In this document: piece by piece, positions 20,195 through 28,516 of the stretch
Layout of the letters: each line of letters starts with the position of its first letter
Numbering within the stretch: the first letter of the stretch is position 1
Source of the DNA: a virus
Strand: one strand, 5' to 3'
Virus record (IMG/VR): IMGVR_UViG_3300029954_000047
Span: 1-35,195 of that record
DNA: 35,195 nucleotides
Program-made: the position numbers and the translations under genes
Notes under the pieces: generated by a model
What the model saw: only the letters and a program-made list of their open reading frames with translations
The model's database searches: none
Told to the model about the DNA's origin: nothing

Positions 20195-20586
20195 GGCTTC
20201 GCTCTTCGCAAAAGGATTTCCTGGACCGTGCCCAGTTGGGTGGCCAGCGAACCGTCCGCCTTTTCCGAGCGCGTCACCTCGGCTCCGAGCGAACTTTCCA
20301 GAAGGCGCAAGCGTTCGGACATTTCGGACCGGAGCCGGGCGTCAAAATCGGCTGCCTTGGCCTCGTCGCGGGTCTGGATATCGCGTATGGCCGCGGCTTC
20401 TGCGGTGACGTCGGCGGTCCAGCGCACGACGCCATAAGCCACGGTGGCTGCTACAATAAGGGACGTGAGCGCGGGCCAGGAGAATTTCAGGGCGCTTGTG
20501 GCGACTTCGGCCACGCGGTCGCTGGCGCGCCTTCCCTTGGAAATTGCGCGCGCGGTCTCCGGGAACTCTACGGCAACGTCGGACAT
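20191..20586 (-). CDS. Single-TM coiled-coil protein of the lysis cassette (131 aa)
   Basis: The N-terminus is cytoplasmic-looking and basic, one membrane helix ('FSWPALTSLIVAATVAYGVV') lies near residues 36-55, followed by a charged coiled coil ('AIRDIQTRDEAKAADFDARL', 'LRLLESSLGAEVTRSEKADG'). The topology resembles an i-spanin or an accessory holin, but no lipoprotein partner is seen. The ATG at 20584-20586 follows GAGAG; a longer frame to 20754 would cover a perfect hairpin and probable control sites and is rejected. Confidence 0.7.
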   Translation of the reverse strand: MSDVAVEFPETARAISKGRRASDRVAEVATSALKFSWPALTSLIVAATVAYGVVRWTADVTAEAAAIRDIQTRDEAKAADFDARLRSEMSERLRLLESSLGAEVTRSEKADGSLATQLGTVQEILLRRAKP

Positions 20587-20772
20587 TCGTTCTCTCGCCA
20601 GCAGCGGGGAGGTTTCCCGTGCGTTATGGCGGAACAGTCTGAAGAAACCGTTTCCTGTCTCAGGCAGTGAAAAGTCACTGGCGACAACAGCGTGTTTTGC
20701 AGACGGCGTTGTTCTTGCGGGATAATGTGGAATCGAAGTTGCGATTGGCGACAACGCTGTGCCGAAAAATAA
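20587..20772 (-). promoter_or_regulatory. Control region ahead of the lysis genes
   Basis: A 186-bp gap inside the otherwise gapless late operon. It holds a perfect hairpin CAGTGA-AAAG-TCACTG (20665-20680), CGACAAC at 20682 and 20749, and GTTGTTC at 20708. These half-sites match the arms of the dyad at 12002. An AATCG/CGATT inverted repeat lies near 20732-20746. It may carry a separate lysis promoter; no convincing -35/-10 pair could be fixed. Confidence 0.45.
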
Positions 20773-21081
20773 TCATGCGACGGTGACTGTGACCGCGCCG
20801 CCGGATATCGAGACAAGGGTAACCTGGAAAAGCGGCGCGGGGACGTTGATCTGGGTCAGGCCGGCCTCGGTGATCGGGCTGCCGATCGCATGCCATAGCG
20901 TGCCGTCCAGCGACTGCTGCGGCTGCAGGGCGAAGACGGGCGTTCCTGTGGTCGCCGCCACCTGCAGGAGTATGTCCGTGCGCCGCGCGTCTGTCTTGCG
21001 ATAATCCGGGTCGGTGAGCAGGATGCCCGGCCCTGGCGCCGAGGCGTTGCGCATCACGACGAAGGGGGTTTTGATGTTCAT
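20773..21081 (-). CDS. Small tail-associated hypothetical protein (102 aa)
   Basis: Beta-rich protein ('ILLTDPDYRKTDARRTDILL', 'WHAIGSPITEAGLTQINVPA', ending 'LVSISGGAVTVTVA'). The ATG at 21079-21081 follows GGAGA by 6 bases, 11 bases after the adhesin stop. It is the last gene of the tail-fibre group. It could be a fibre cap or receptor-binding accessory; no family recognised. Confidence 0.65.
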   Translation of the reverse strand: MNIKTPFVVMRNASAPGPGILLTDPDYRKTDARRTDILLQVAATTGTPVFALQPQQSLDGTLWHAIGSPITEAGLTQINVPAPLFQVTLVSISGGAVTVTVA

Positions 21082-21092
21082 TGGGTTCTCCT

Positions 21093-23285
21093 TCACTGCA
21101 TCCAGACTTGGGAAGTTTCCGCGGCCCCTCGCGCAGGAGGCGGCGGGGGAGCGTTGGCCAACCAGACTTCCGCGCCAACCTGGGTCGCGGCGAGAGTGGC
21201 TATTCCGGCAAGCCATACCTCGGCGCCAACCTGGGTAACCTGAAGCGGGACGGGCGACCCCGGCGCAGTGCTTGCGGGCACGAGCGCGGCCAGCACGCAC
21301 GCTCCATCCCCAGGGACAGCCGGCCCCCAGGCTATGGTTGCGCCAGAAAGCACCGAGGGCTCCGGCATCGAGCAAAATCCGGCAAACGAATACCAGATCG
21401 CGCCATAGTTGTTCACGATCGCAATGCTGGTGAAGCCTGTGGCCGTTTCCGAAGACCCGGACCACGGGCTGCGCGTGCCGCCAGCAAAGATCAGCATCTC
21501 GCCGGCCGCCGCAGTCGAGATTCCGCTGAACGATGCGGTTATGCCGCTTCCGGCCATGGTCGCGGGAAGGCCGGCCGTCATGTCCCACGGGGCTGACGTG
21601 TTGGCTCCGTTGACCGCGAAAACGCAAAGCGAGGCATCGTCGAAATTGAAGTCATAGGTGACAGTGACGGTCGCGCCGGAAAGCTCGGCCGAAGCCGGCG
21701 CCCACCAGATCTCCATGTCTGCCCCGGCGCCGCTTGCGGCGGCCAGCTTGGCGAACGTCAGCCCGGCGGCTGTGACCCCTGTGACCGCAGGGGCGGTGAT
21801 CCACTCGGCGAATGCCGCGACGACGATGACATCATTAGGCAGCGACGTGGTGATGGCGGCGGAAACGCTGGCGCTTCGTGAAGCCGTGGCGGTGACCACG
21901 CCATCGAACGTGAGTGTTGCCATAGTTGCGCCATTCAGCAGCCAGACCTCGGCGCCAACCTGGGTCACATTGAGCGCGGTGCCGCTGCCTCCGCCACCAC
22001 CACCGGACACATCGAAGGTCTGGGACGATCCGGCGGTCCATGTGGCGGCCGTGAAGGTCTGCACACTGGCCCAGCCAGCGCCGTCGTTCGAGCACTGCAG
22101 TGTCCATGTGGCGGCGCCCTGCCCGGCATAACCGTCAGACCGGCAGGTGATGGCGACTTCGGCGACGGCGAGGCTGTTGCCTGCGCCGTAGTCATACTGC
22201 CACCAGCCCGGTCCGTTGGCGTTGCTGCACCAGAACGTGGAGGTGTTGTTGTCACAGGCGTTGGCGGCGACATAACTGCTGTTGGTGTCGAAGGCCGATG
22301 CCGTGCCGCCGGAGAACAGCAGCGCGGTTCCCGCCGTCGTGCGGAACTGCACCTCGGCAAGGTTGCAAGCCGACGCTCCGCCCTGCTGCGTCGCGATATA
22401 AATCCGCCAGAAACGGAATGCCGCCCCGTAGGACCAGACAGGCGGCGCGGTGAACGTCTGTGCTGTTCCGGCGCCCCATGCGCCGGCTGTGCCGGTGAAC
22501 AGCGTCGTCCACGCCGATCCGTCATCCGAATACTGCAGCGTGGGATCTGACGGACCCTGGTTGGCATAGGCGTCATTCCTCGGTGTCAACGCCATTGCCG
22601 CGACCGCAACCGACGCCCCGCTGCCGAAGTCATAGCCCCACCAGCCCGGCAGAGCCGTGCTCCCCCACCAGGTGCTTGTGTTGCCATCAAGCAGGTTGGA
22701 CGGAGGATTGCCACCGGTGCTGTAGTCACCGCCAGTGCAGACCGTGCCTCCGGTCAGCAGGTTCGGGCCCCCGGCAACAGCCTGTAAGCTGATTTCCGAA
22801 AGGGCGATGAGGCTCCCGTACACGGACGCGGTTGCGTAGAGCCGCCAATAGCGGTGGCCCGCCGCCGCCACGGTGAAGCTCTGGGTCTGCCCGTTGGTCC
22901 ACGTTGGGGCGGTGAACGATTCAGCTGTTGTCCAGGTGCTGTTGTCGTCAGAATACTGGACATCGAAAGCATTCGGGTTGCAGGCGCTGTTGCCGTCGTT
23001 ACGGGTTGTCAGGGTGACGTACCCGACGTTGACCGCTGATCCCGCTCCGAAATCATACCCCCACCAGGCCGGAACGGCGGAGTTGGCCGACCACATCGTG
23101 GACGGGTTACCATCGCAGGCACAAGAGGGGAGGTATCTCGAATCATAGTAGGACGAGGCCGAGGCGGTCCCTCCGCCGATCAGGTTCGTTCCGCCAGCGG
23201 CAGCCGACATCACGACTTCCGCCAGCACAGGGTAGCTTCCGCCTGACCCTGTGATGTTAATTCGCCAGTAGCGGTGACCAGACAT
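21093..23285 (-). CDS. Tail adhesin with repeated discoidin-like (F5/8 type C) domains
   Basis: A 730-aa protein. About residues 1-430 hold three discoidin-like units, each with a pattern such as 'GGTASASSYYDSRYLPSCAC', 'DGNPSTMWSA', 'WWGYDFGAGSAVNVGYVTLT', a Y-S-D-D-x-S-x-W-T-T strand and 'HRYWRI/L'. These domains usually bind carbohydrate. A Gly-rich linker ('SGGGGGGSG') leads to a beta-rich C-half (about 440-690) and then short repeats of TQVGAEVWL (three copies, two near the end) and a related SQVWMQ end. Likely a receptor-binding fibre or tip protein. The ATG at 23285 is in a TGATG overlap with the upstream gene; the 23339 start lies inside it. Confidence 0.85.
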   Translation of the reverse strand: MSGHRYWRINITGSGGSYPVLAEVVMSAAAGGTNLIGGGTASASSYYDSRYLPSCACDGNPSTMWSANSAVPAWWGYDFGAGSAVNVGYVTLTTRNDGNSACNPNAFDVQYSDDNSTWTTAESFTAPTWTNGQTQSFTVAAAGHRYWRLYATASVYGSLIALSEISLQAVAGGPNLLTGGTVCTGGDYSTGGNPPSNLLDGNTSTWWGSTALPGWWGYDFGSGASVAVAAMALTPRNDAYANQGPSDPTLQYSDDGSAWTTLFTGTAGAWGAGTAQTFTAPPVWSYGAAFRFWRIYIATQQGGASACNLAEVQFRTTAGTALLFSGGTASAFDTNSSYVAANACDNNTSTFWCSNANGPGWWQYDYGAGNSLAVAEVAITCRSDGYAGQGAATWTLQCSNDGAGWASVQTFTAATWTAGSSQTFDVSGGGGGGSGTALNVTQVGAEVWLLNGATMATLTFDGVVTATASRSASVSAAITTSLPNDVIVVAAFAEWITAPAVTGVTAAGLTFAKLAAASGAGADMEIWWAPASAELSGATVTVTYDFNFDDASLCVFAVNGANTSAPWDMTAGLPATMAGSGITASFSGISTAAAGEMLIFAGGTRSPWSGSSETATGFTSIAIVNNYGAIWYSFAGFCSMPEPSVLSGATIAWGPAVPGDGACVLAALVPASTAPGSPVPLQVTQVGAEVWLAGIATLAATQVGAEVWLANAPPPPPARGAAETSQVWMQ

Positions 23286-24337
23286 CAGGAAATGACCTTG
23301 ATCCCGACATGCGCCGAGTTGACCGTGGTCACGGTCCACGCCGCCCCGGTCGGATCAACCGGCAGGAACCCCTGCAGCACTCCCCAGCCGCTGCCGGGCG
23401 ATCCGCTGGCAACCGTCGTGTCTGCGCTGCCGTTTGCAATTAATTGCACGCCTGCGGTCCGCTCACCGGAACCGCCTTTCTCGACAACGGCAAAGTAGTT
23501 CACGCCAACGATGCCAGCGGTCGTCAGCCCGAGCGGCGACAGGCTGTAAAGATCTTCCTGGCCGACGGTGGCGCTGGAAACGTAAGTGGACTGTGCCTCC
23601 TGTGCCGTTCCGACCAGGGCGTAATTCCCCGCACCTCCGGTCGGTGTCGGCGCGAACTGCGTCTGCACGGCTCCAGTCGGAACTTGTTGGACAGCCCGCA
23701 AATCTCCCAGCCAGCCGTTTGGCGCCGCGCCCGAACCGGAGGACAGGAACAGGTCGTCGAGCTGGAACGGGCTGCCGCCCTCGGCGGCGAGCGAGATGGC
23801 ATTGGCATAGCTGTTCCCGGAGCCGGCCTGCGTGTTGACGTTGGTCAGGGTGCACACCGGCGTCGTGCTGCCGTCCTTCCTGAGCTGCACGCTTCCTGCC
23901 GTCGTGCTGAAAACAACGCAGAACTGGTAGCTGTCCCATGTGTCGTAGGCAAACACGCCGGAATACGTGCCTAGGTTGGTCCCGTCGATGCCTCCCGACT
24001 TGACGTAGACCGTTCCGTCGCCCTGGAAGACCAGGCTGCATTGGGCGTTGGTGCCGTCAAGAAACTCCAGCGCCATCCGAAACCCCGAATAGCCGGATGT
24101 GGAGCCGGACACGGTTCTCGACTTGAGTCTGATCGAGCCATAGACCGTGCTCTCGTTCGAGCCGGTGGTGAAGGACGCTGTTCCGATGACGCCGGTATTG
24201 TATGCGGCGACGGCCTGTCCCGATTCAAAGGCGGTGTTCGTCGCAGGCAGCAGGGAGCTGAAATTGTTGACCTGCCACCGCTGCGAAATGTCGCTGACGG
24301 AGCTGTAGAAGTCAAAAGAGTCTCCCAGAAGAAACAT
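23285..24337 (-). CDS. LamG/concanavalin-like tail protein (350 aa)
   Basis: Beta-rich phage tail protein. It opens 'DSFDFYSSVSDISQRWQVNN' (the D-x-F-D-x-Y...R-W start seen in phage tail-tip proteins), followed by 'ALEFLDGTNAQCSLVFQGDG' and 'QLDDLFLSSGSGAAPNGWLG', typical of concanavalin-like lectin folds ending with a metal-site-like D-D-L-F/Y. The C-terminus ('NGSADTTVASG...VGIKVIS') is conserved in related tail proteins. It probably decorates the tail tip or fibre. The 16-bp palindromic core shared with 29204 occurs in its coding sequence at 23433-23448. Confidence 0.75.
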   Translation of the reverse strand: MFLLGDSFDFYSSVSDISQRWQVNNFSSLLPATNTAFESGQAVAAYNTGVIGTASFTTGSNESTVYGSIRLKSRTVSGSTSGYSGFRMALEFLDGTNAQCSLVFQGDGTVYVKSGGIDGTNLGTYSGVFAYDTWDSYQFCVVFSTTAGSVQLRKDGSTTPVCTLTNVNTQAGSGNSYANAISLAAEGGSPFQLDDLFLSSGSGAAPNGWLGDLRAVQQVPTGAVQTQFAPTPTGGAGNYALVGTAQEAQSTYVSSATVGQEDLYSLSPLGLTTAGIVGVNYFAVVEKGGSGERTAGVQLIANGSADTTVASGSPGSGWGVLQGFLPVDPTGAAWTVTTVNSAHVGIKVIS

Positions 24338-24342
24338 TTGGA

Positions 24343-24621
24343 TTACGTCTCCTTCGGCTTGCGTTCGGTGCGACGTTTCCGTCTGACCTCCGACGACCGC
24401 GCCTTGAGCCTGAGAAAGAGGGCGTCGAGATAGTGCAGCACGGCGTCATCTCCAATGCGCGCCAGGCTGCCTCTGATCGACTCCTCCTCCTCCGCCATCT
24501 CCTTGGCGACACGGGCAAGCGCGTGGAGGTCGTCGGCTCCCAGCTTGTCTGCGAGCGCCCAGATTTTCCCGACCGCACTCTGCACTTCCGGCGGCCAATG
24601 CTTTTCGGGCTTGTAAGGCAT
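24343..24621 (-). CDS. Helical hypothetical protein between fibre genes (92 aa)
   Basis: Charged helical protein ('PEVQSAVGKIWALADKLGAD', 'LARVAKEMAEEEESIRGSLA', basic tail 'RSSEVRRKRRTERKPKET'). It differs in composition from the beta-rich, Thr/Ser/Gly-rich neighbours. The ATG at 24619-24621 is in a TGATG overlap with the upstream gene. Could be a fibre chaperone or assembly protein, judged only by its place; no family recognised. Confidence 0.65.
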   Translation of the reverse strand: MPYKPEKHWPPEVQSAVGKIWALADKLGADDLHALARVAKEMAEEEESIRGSLARIGDDAVLHYLDALFLRLKARSSEVRRKRRTERKPKET

Positions 24622-25592
24622 CACTGCCTGATGCCGACCATAATGAATCCGACGTCGCCCAGGCCCGCATCGACGGCCGGCGCGGACGCGACAAGGATGT
24701 CTCCCGCCAGCAGGTTCACCGCAGCGGTTGGCCCGTCAAGCGTGGGCACCACGGACGATGTTCCGAAGGTCACCGTGCCGATCGGCACCGTCACGCCGCC
24801 CCGGATATAGCTCACCGTGAACACCGTCGCGGCGGTGACCCCGTGGGCGCGGCAGATTGCGGCCGAACCCGTCCACCCGGCCGGGATCTGCACGGGGTCG
24901 GGCAGCGGCAGATACCAGTAGTTCGTGGAGGCGGACGGGTTGCCGGCGACCGACAGGACAAAATCAGCATGCCACGCGGACCCGGGCAGAGACACCCAGG
25001 ACGGGGCCGCTCCTGTGCCGCCTGACTTCAGAACCTGTCCGGCCGTGCCGGGCGCCAGCGCCAGCCATGCCGTCGCATCGCGGTAGAGTAAGGTGCCCTC
25101 GGCCGCGCCAATCGTATCGAGGATGGCGCCGATTGTGGTGCCTGCGGCCGGCGCGGCAGCCCCGGACAGGTTTGCCATGACGGCACCGTTGGCGATGCTC
25201 GCAGCGGTCACCACCACGCTGATCGTGTAGCAGTTGGTGCCGTCGCACAGGATCAGCGACATGCTGGCCGGCGCGGCGGACACCGAAGTCCCGGATGCGC
25301 CCTGCACCGCCACGGCGAACGTCCCGGTGTTGTTCACGAGGAACAGCCGCGGGACAAGCGGCACAGTCAGGACGGCGCCCGATGTCTGGCCGGAACAGGT
25401 AAAACTGATCGCACTGGCGAACTGCGCGGCCGATAGCGTGGCCGCGTTTCCCGTGGCAAGGCTCACAGCCAGGGTGGCGTTGGTGGCGTTCTCCAGCGCG
25501 AGGAAGCCGTCGTTGATTGTGATCTCTTTTTGGTTCTGGTTAGCAGCGACCTGCTGGATTCCCAAAATCGGCGTTGCCGTGGAGCCGGACAT
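24621..25592 (-). CDS. Tail fibre-like protein (323 aa)
   Basis: The N-terminus 'TPILGIQQVAANQNQKEITI' then 'NDGFLALENATNATL' follows a conserved opening of phage fibre/needle proteins (q-x-q-K-e-x-T-x-N-x-a). The middle is Ala/Gly/Ser/Thr-rich with 'GTLLYRDATAWLALAPGTAG' then 'QVLKSGGTGAAPSWVSL', a motif very common in phage fibres. The C-terminal 110 residues are a compact beta domain ('FTVSYIRGGVTVPIGTVTFG', 'GFIMVGIRQ'). It probably forms the proximal part of the fibre. Confidence 0.8.
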   Translation of the reverse strand: MSGSTATPILGIQQVAANQNQKEITINDGFLALENATNATLAVSLATGNAATLSAAQFASAISFTCSGQTSGAVLTVPLVPRLFLVNNTGTFAVAVQGASGTSVSAAPASMSLILCDGTNCYTISVVVTAASIANGAVMANLSGAAAPAAGTTIGAILDTIGAAEGTLLYRDATAWLALAPGTAGQVLKSGGTGAAPSWVSLPGSAWHADFVLSVAGNPSASTNYWYLPLPDPVQIPAGWTGSAAICRAHGVTAATVFTVSYIRGGVTVPIGTVTFGTSSVVPTLDGPTAAVNLLAGDILVASAPAVDAGLGDVGFIMVGIRQ

Positions 25593-25602
25593 CCCCTGAT
25601 CC

Positions 25603-26742
25603 TCAATATGGCGGAAGGTCGCAGGCGCCGGGCAGCCCGTGCCCGACAGTGGCGCTGTTCTGGAAGACGACGAGATGCAGCGTTGACGTGGAGGGAACGA
25701 AACCGTCCGCCGCCATCTCGGCCGCAGTGTAGAGCAGTGCCGGCACCGTCAGCCCCAGGAAGGAGCGGACGAAGCTGGCGGGCGTCACACGGTTTGCGGC
25801 CACTCCATTATACGGCGCGGCCAGGATGTAGGCGTCGTAGCTCTCGGACTGCTCGCAGAGCGGGACCGAACTCAAACCGTCCTGAAGCTGCCCGCCCATC
25901 CGCGTGCGCCGGAACCACCCCACGGCAAGGTCGGGGCCGCTCGGCTGCCGCTGGAAGTTGACCGGGGCATAGGGCTTCCTGTCCATGCCGAGAAACGTGA
26001 AGCTGACCGCCGCCACTGAATCCAGCGTTGTGGAAGGCGGCTGCAGTTTGAAATACTCCGGCGCCCCGATACGGGCCAGCGCCAGCACATCCATGCTCCA
26101 ACTCGTATCGAGGATGATGATCTTCTCTCCGGCCACATGCGTTCCGCACGCCCACTCCGTTCCCCGCCGGCCCCGCGTGAAGGTCGATAGCGTGATTGTG
26201 CCGTCGTTGTTGTAGCTCGCGTTCCTGAACTGGATGATCTCCTGGCCGACCAAAGCCGCGTTGGCTCCGTTGACGAAATCAAGCCAGCTTACCGATTCCA
26301 GGTCGAGGGTCGTGGTAACCATCGCTATTGTAAGCTGGCTGGTGTTGTCGGTGGCGAACGGGGTTACGGTTGGCGGCAGCGCATTCAGGCAGGTGCCCCA
26401 CGAGGCTGTATTGGAGAGCACGTCAACCGCGTTGTAGCTTGTGCCGTCGGCCGACATCTGGAGCGTGGACCTGCTGATCTGGCCGTAGGCGCAAGCGCAG
26501 TAATACGCCACGAACCCGGCTCCTCCGGTATCGTCCTGGTCTCGGAGCAGCGGAAGATTGGCCAGGTAGAGGGATGCGTAGGCGCCCGGCTCTTTCGCCG
26601 CCTGCACATACGGATTGGGCCGCGACTGGACCGTTGTTGACTGGGCATAAGGGCTTCCGGCCGCGTTCCATGACGGGATGGGAGCGGGCGTTGGCGCGGC
26701 CGGCAGCGGGCCAGGGGGAGTGGGGGCGGTGATTCCCGACAC
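25603..26742 (-). CDS. C-terminal segment of GTA-type baseplate megatron (gp15-like), separate gene
   Basis: A 379-aa protein corresponding to the C-terminal part of the GTA gp15/host-specificity family: 'LANLPLLRDQDDTGGAGFVA', 'SADGTSYNAVDVLSNTASWG', 'NGANAALVGQEIIQFRNASY' and 'LSTFTRGRRGTEWACGTHVA' follow that family's C-terminal pattern. A Pro/Ala stretch opens it. The GTG at 26740-26742 lies 4 bases after the stop of the preceding segment with no good SD, so translation probably restarts after termination. In the GTA this region is in the same polypeptide as the two upstream genes. Confidence 0.75.
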   Translation of the reverse strand: MSGITAPTPPGPLPAAPTPAPIPSWNAAGSPYAQSTTVQSRPNPYVQAAKEPGAYASLYLANLPLLRDQDDTGGAGFVAYYCACAYGQISRSTLQMSADGTSYNAVDVLSNTASWGTCLNALPPTVTPFATDNTSQLTIAMVTTTLDLESVSWLDFVNGANAALVGQEIIQFRNASYNNDGTITLSTFTRGRRGTEWACGTHVAGEKIIILDTSWSMDVLALARIGAPEYFKLQPPSTTLDSVAAVSFTFLGMDRKPYAPVNFQRQPSGPDLAVGWFRRTRMGGQLQDGLSSVPLCEQSESYDAYILAAPYNGVAANRVTPASFVRSFLGLTVPALLYTAAEMAADGFVPSTSTLHLVVFQNSATVGHGLPGACDLPPY

Positions 26743-26746
26743 CGGC

Positions 26747-28513
26747 TCAGCCCGTGTACGTCGTCTGGTCGAGACCTGTGAACGTGGCCTTGACCGTGTA
26801 ATCGGCGCCAAGGTCTATCGACGCCACCCGCACCGTGTAGGCGAAGCCATTGTTGAGTGAGACCACCACCACGTCGGCGGGATCTAGGAAAAGCCAGTCC
26901 AGGCCGAGCACGGTGGAGAAGGTGTCGCGCTCCGCCCAGCAGGTCCAGAGGGCGGTCTGCGCAATCAGTTGCGCGTCGGACAGCCCCATCACGATCGGCA
27001 GGGATATCGTCTGCCGCTGCCGCGTTTTCACCGTTGCCACAGGGGCATTCGTGCGCTTGGAATACGCGACGTTAGGCAGGCATTCGTTGTTGAAATCGCT
27101 GAAGTTGACCAGGATCGTCACCGGAAGATCCTGGTCCTGACTGCGGGCGTGCTCCCAATAGTTGCCTTCCTCCGCGTTGCCGGCGGAAGCCAGGTCGGCT
27201 TGATAGAGCTGGCCGTAATAGAGCGGAGGCCCTCCGCGCGTCACGAACTTGACGGCGTAATCGGACTCGATGACATCGAAGAAAAACGCCTGCTGTAGCT
27301 CCTTGATCGCGTCGGCTCCGGTCTTGATGCCGTCGAAAACGTAGCCGGCGACCGTAACATTGGCAAGCTCCGTCACGTTGATCTGGTCCGACGTCAGCCC
27401 ACAGCGCAGGCAGATGTCAGTGACAATCGACTGTAGCGGGCAGCCGTTGGCGAACGCCAGCCCGAAGAACGCTTGCGTCGGCGGGCTGCCAACCCAGATC
27501 GCCGAGTTTGACGCCGAGTTGTATATCGGATCGAACCAATAAGCGTTGGCGGGGATGCCGTCGGTTCGGTAACCGCTGAAGATCACCTGGGCAGACCGCG
27601 TGTCGATGACAGTCCACCAACCGGGCGTAGACCATCCTAGAGTGCCGTTGACATAGCTCTGCGGGTCTAGGGCCGGGGAGCCGCCGGTGAACGTCCAGAC
27701 AACTCCTGTAGCCCGGCTCCATTTGCGCATACCTGCGCCACCGCCACCAAGCGACCCGGATATTATGATCGTGTTGTCGGCGGTGTCGTAGACCGCACCG
27801 TTGTAACCCCCCCCTCCTGGGATCGACCCGATGTGGTCAACCTGGATGCTGCTGGCGCCAAAGCACGTGACGAGATAGATCTCGAACGTGGTGCCGTCCA
27901 CTTCGTCCCAGTTGATGACATAGGCTTCCGTGTAGGTCGGATACTGCGCCCCGAGCACGGCGGCGGATCGCGCCCACAAGAGGTCATTGTAGATAAACGG
28001 AGCGGCGCCGATGAGCGGGGATGCGCTTGTCGCCAGCGCGTCCACTAGCCAAGGGTCTCGGGAGACCCCCGAGGGGATCTCAAGCCGCGCCGCCGGGGCG
28101 CCATAGACATATTGAATCTCGCTTTCGCACCAGAGGACGCCAAGGGCGCCATGCAGCAGCGACAGGCACAGCAGATACTCGCCGGAACCGCTTACCGGAA
28201 CCACGAGAAGCTGGGAGGACCACTGGAACGATGTCTTGGTGTTCGTCAGTTCGGAACTGTATTCCCCCCACGTGCCGGTGACCAGCCCGGCGTCGGTGTC
28301 GTAGCGGAAAATCTTGCAGGTGTTTCCGGCGAAGGGTTGGATATAGATTGCGCCGCCTGGGGAAACTGCGGCGGTCTCCGAGCCAAGGCTGAAATAGGAT
28401 GGCACATTCAGACGCCCGATCTGCGCCATGGACGCGATCGAGTAAACATCGAAGCGCGAGTTGTCTGCGTCGGAGACGTAGACAACGCCTTTGGCCCAGT
28501 CAATGAGGGCCAT
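26747..28513 (-). CDS. Middle segment of GTA-type baseplate megatron with propeller-like N-terminus
   Basis: A 588-aa protein. Residues about 330-588 carry the Phage-tail_3-type region of GTA gp15: 'QSIVTDICLRCGLTSDQINV', 'AIKELQQAFFFDVIESDYAV', 'DQDLPVTILVNFSDFNNECL' and 'DAQLIAQTALWTCWAERDTF' then 'VASIDLGADYTVKATFTG'. Residues 1-320 do not look like the TIM-barrel glycosidase usual there. They read as repeated four-strand blades: 'GVVYVSDADNSRFDVYSIAS', 'AAVSPGGAIYIQPFAGNTCK', 'GAVYDTADNTIIISGSLGGG', suggesting a beta-propeller. The ATG is 3 bases after the previous stop (TAG-CGC-ATG). Confidence 0.8.
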   Translation of the reverse strand: MALIDWAKGVVYVSDADNSRFDVYSIASMAQIGRLNVPSYFSLGSETAAVSPGGAIYIQPFAGNTCKIFRYDTDAGLVTGTWGEYSSELTNTKTSFQWSSQLLVVPVSGSGEYLLCLSLLHGALGVLWCESEIQYVYGAPAARLEIPSGVSRDPWLVDALATSASPLIGAAPFIYNDLLWARSAAVLGAQYPTYTEAYVINWDEVDGTTFEIYLVTCFGASSIQVDHIGSIPGGGGYNGAVYDTADNTIIISGSLGGGGAGMRKWSRATGVVWTFTGGSPALDPQSYVNGTLGWSTPGWWTVIDTRSAQVIFSGYRTDGIPANAYWFDPIYNSASNSAIWVGSPPTQAFFGLAFANGCPLQSIVTDICLRCGLTSDQINVTELANVTVAGYVFDGIKTGADAIKELQQAFFFDVIESDYAVKFVTRGGPPLYYGQLYQADLASAGNAEEGNYWEHARSQDQDLPVTILVNFSDFNNECLPNVAYSKRTNAPVATVKTRQRQTISLPIVMGLSDAQLIAQTALWTCWAERDTFSTVLGLDWLFLDPADVVVVSLNNGFAYTVRVASIDLGADYTVKATFTGLDQTTYTG

Positions 28514-28516
28514 GCG

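Noticed and set aside
20587-20754. N-terminal extension of the single-TM lysis protein (start at 20754)
   Set aside because: It would translate a perfect hairpin and likely control sites; the ATG at 20586 has an SD and begins a more regular protein.
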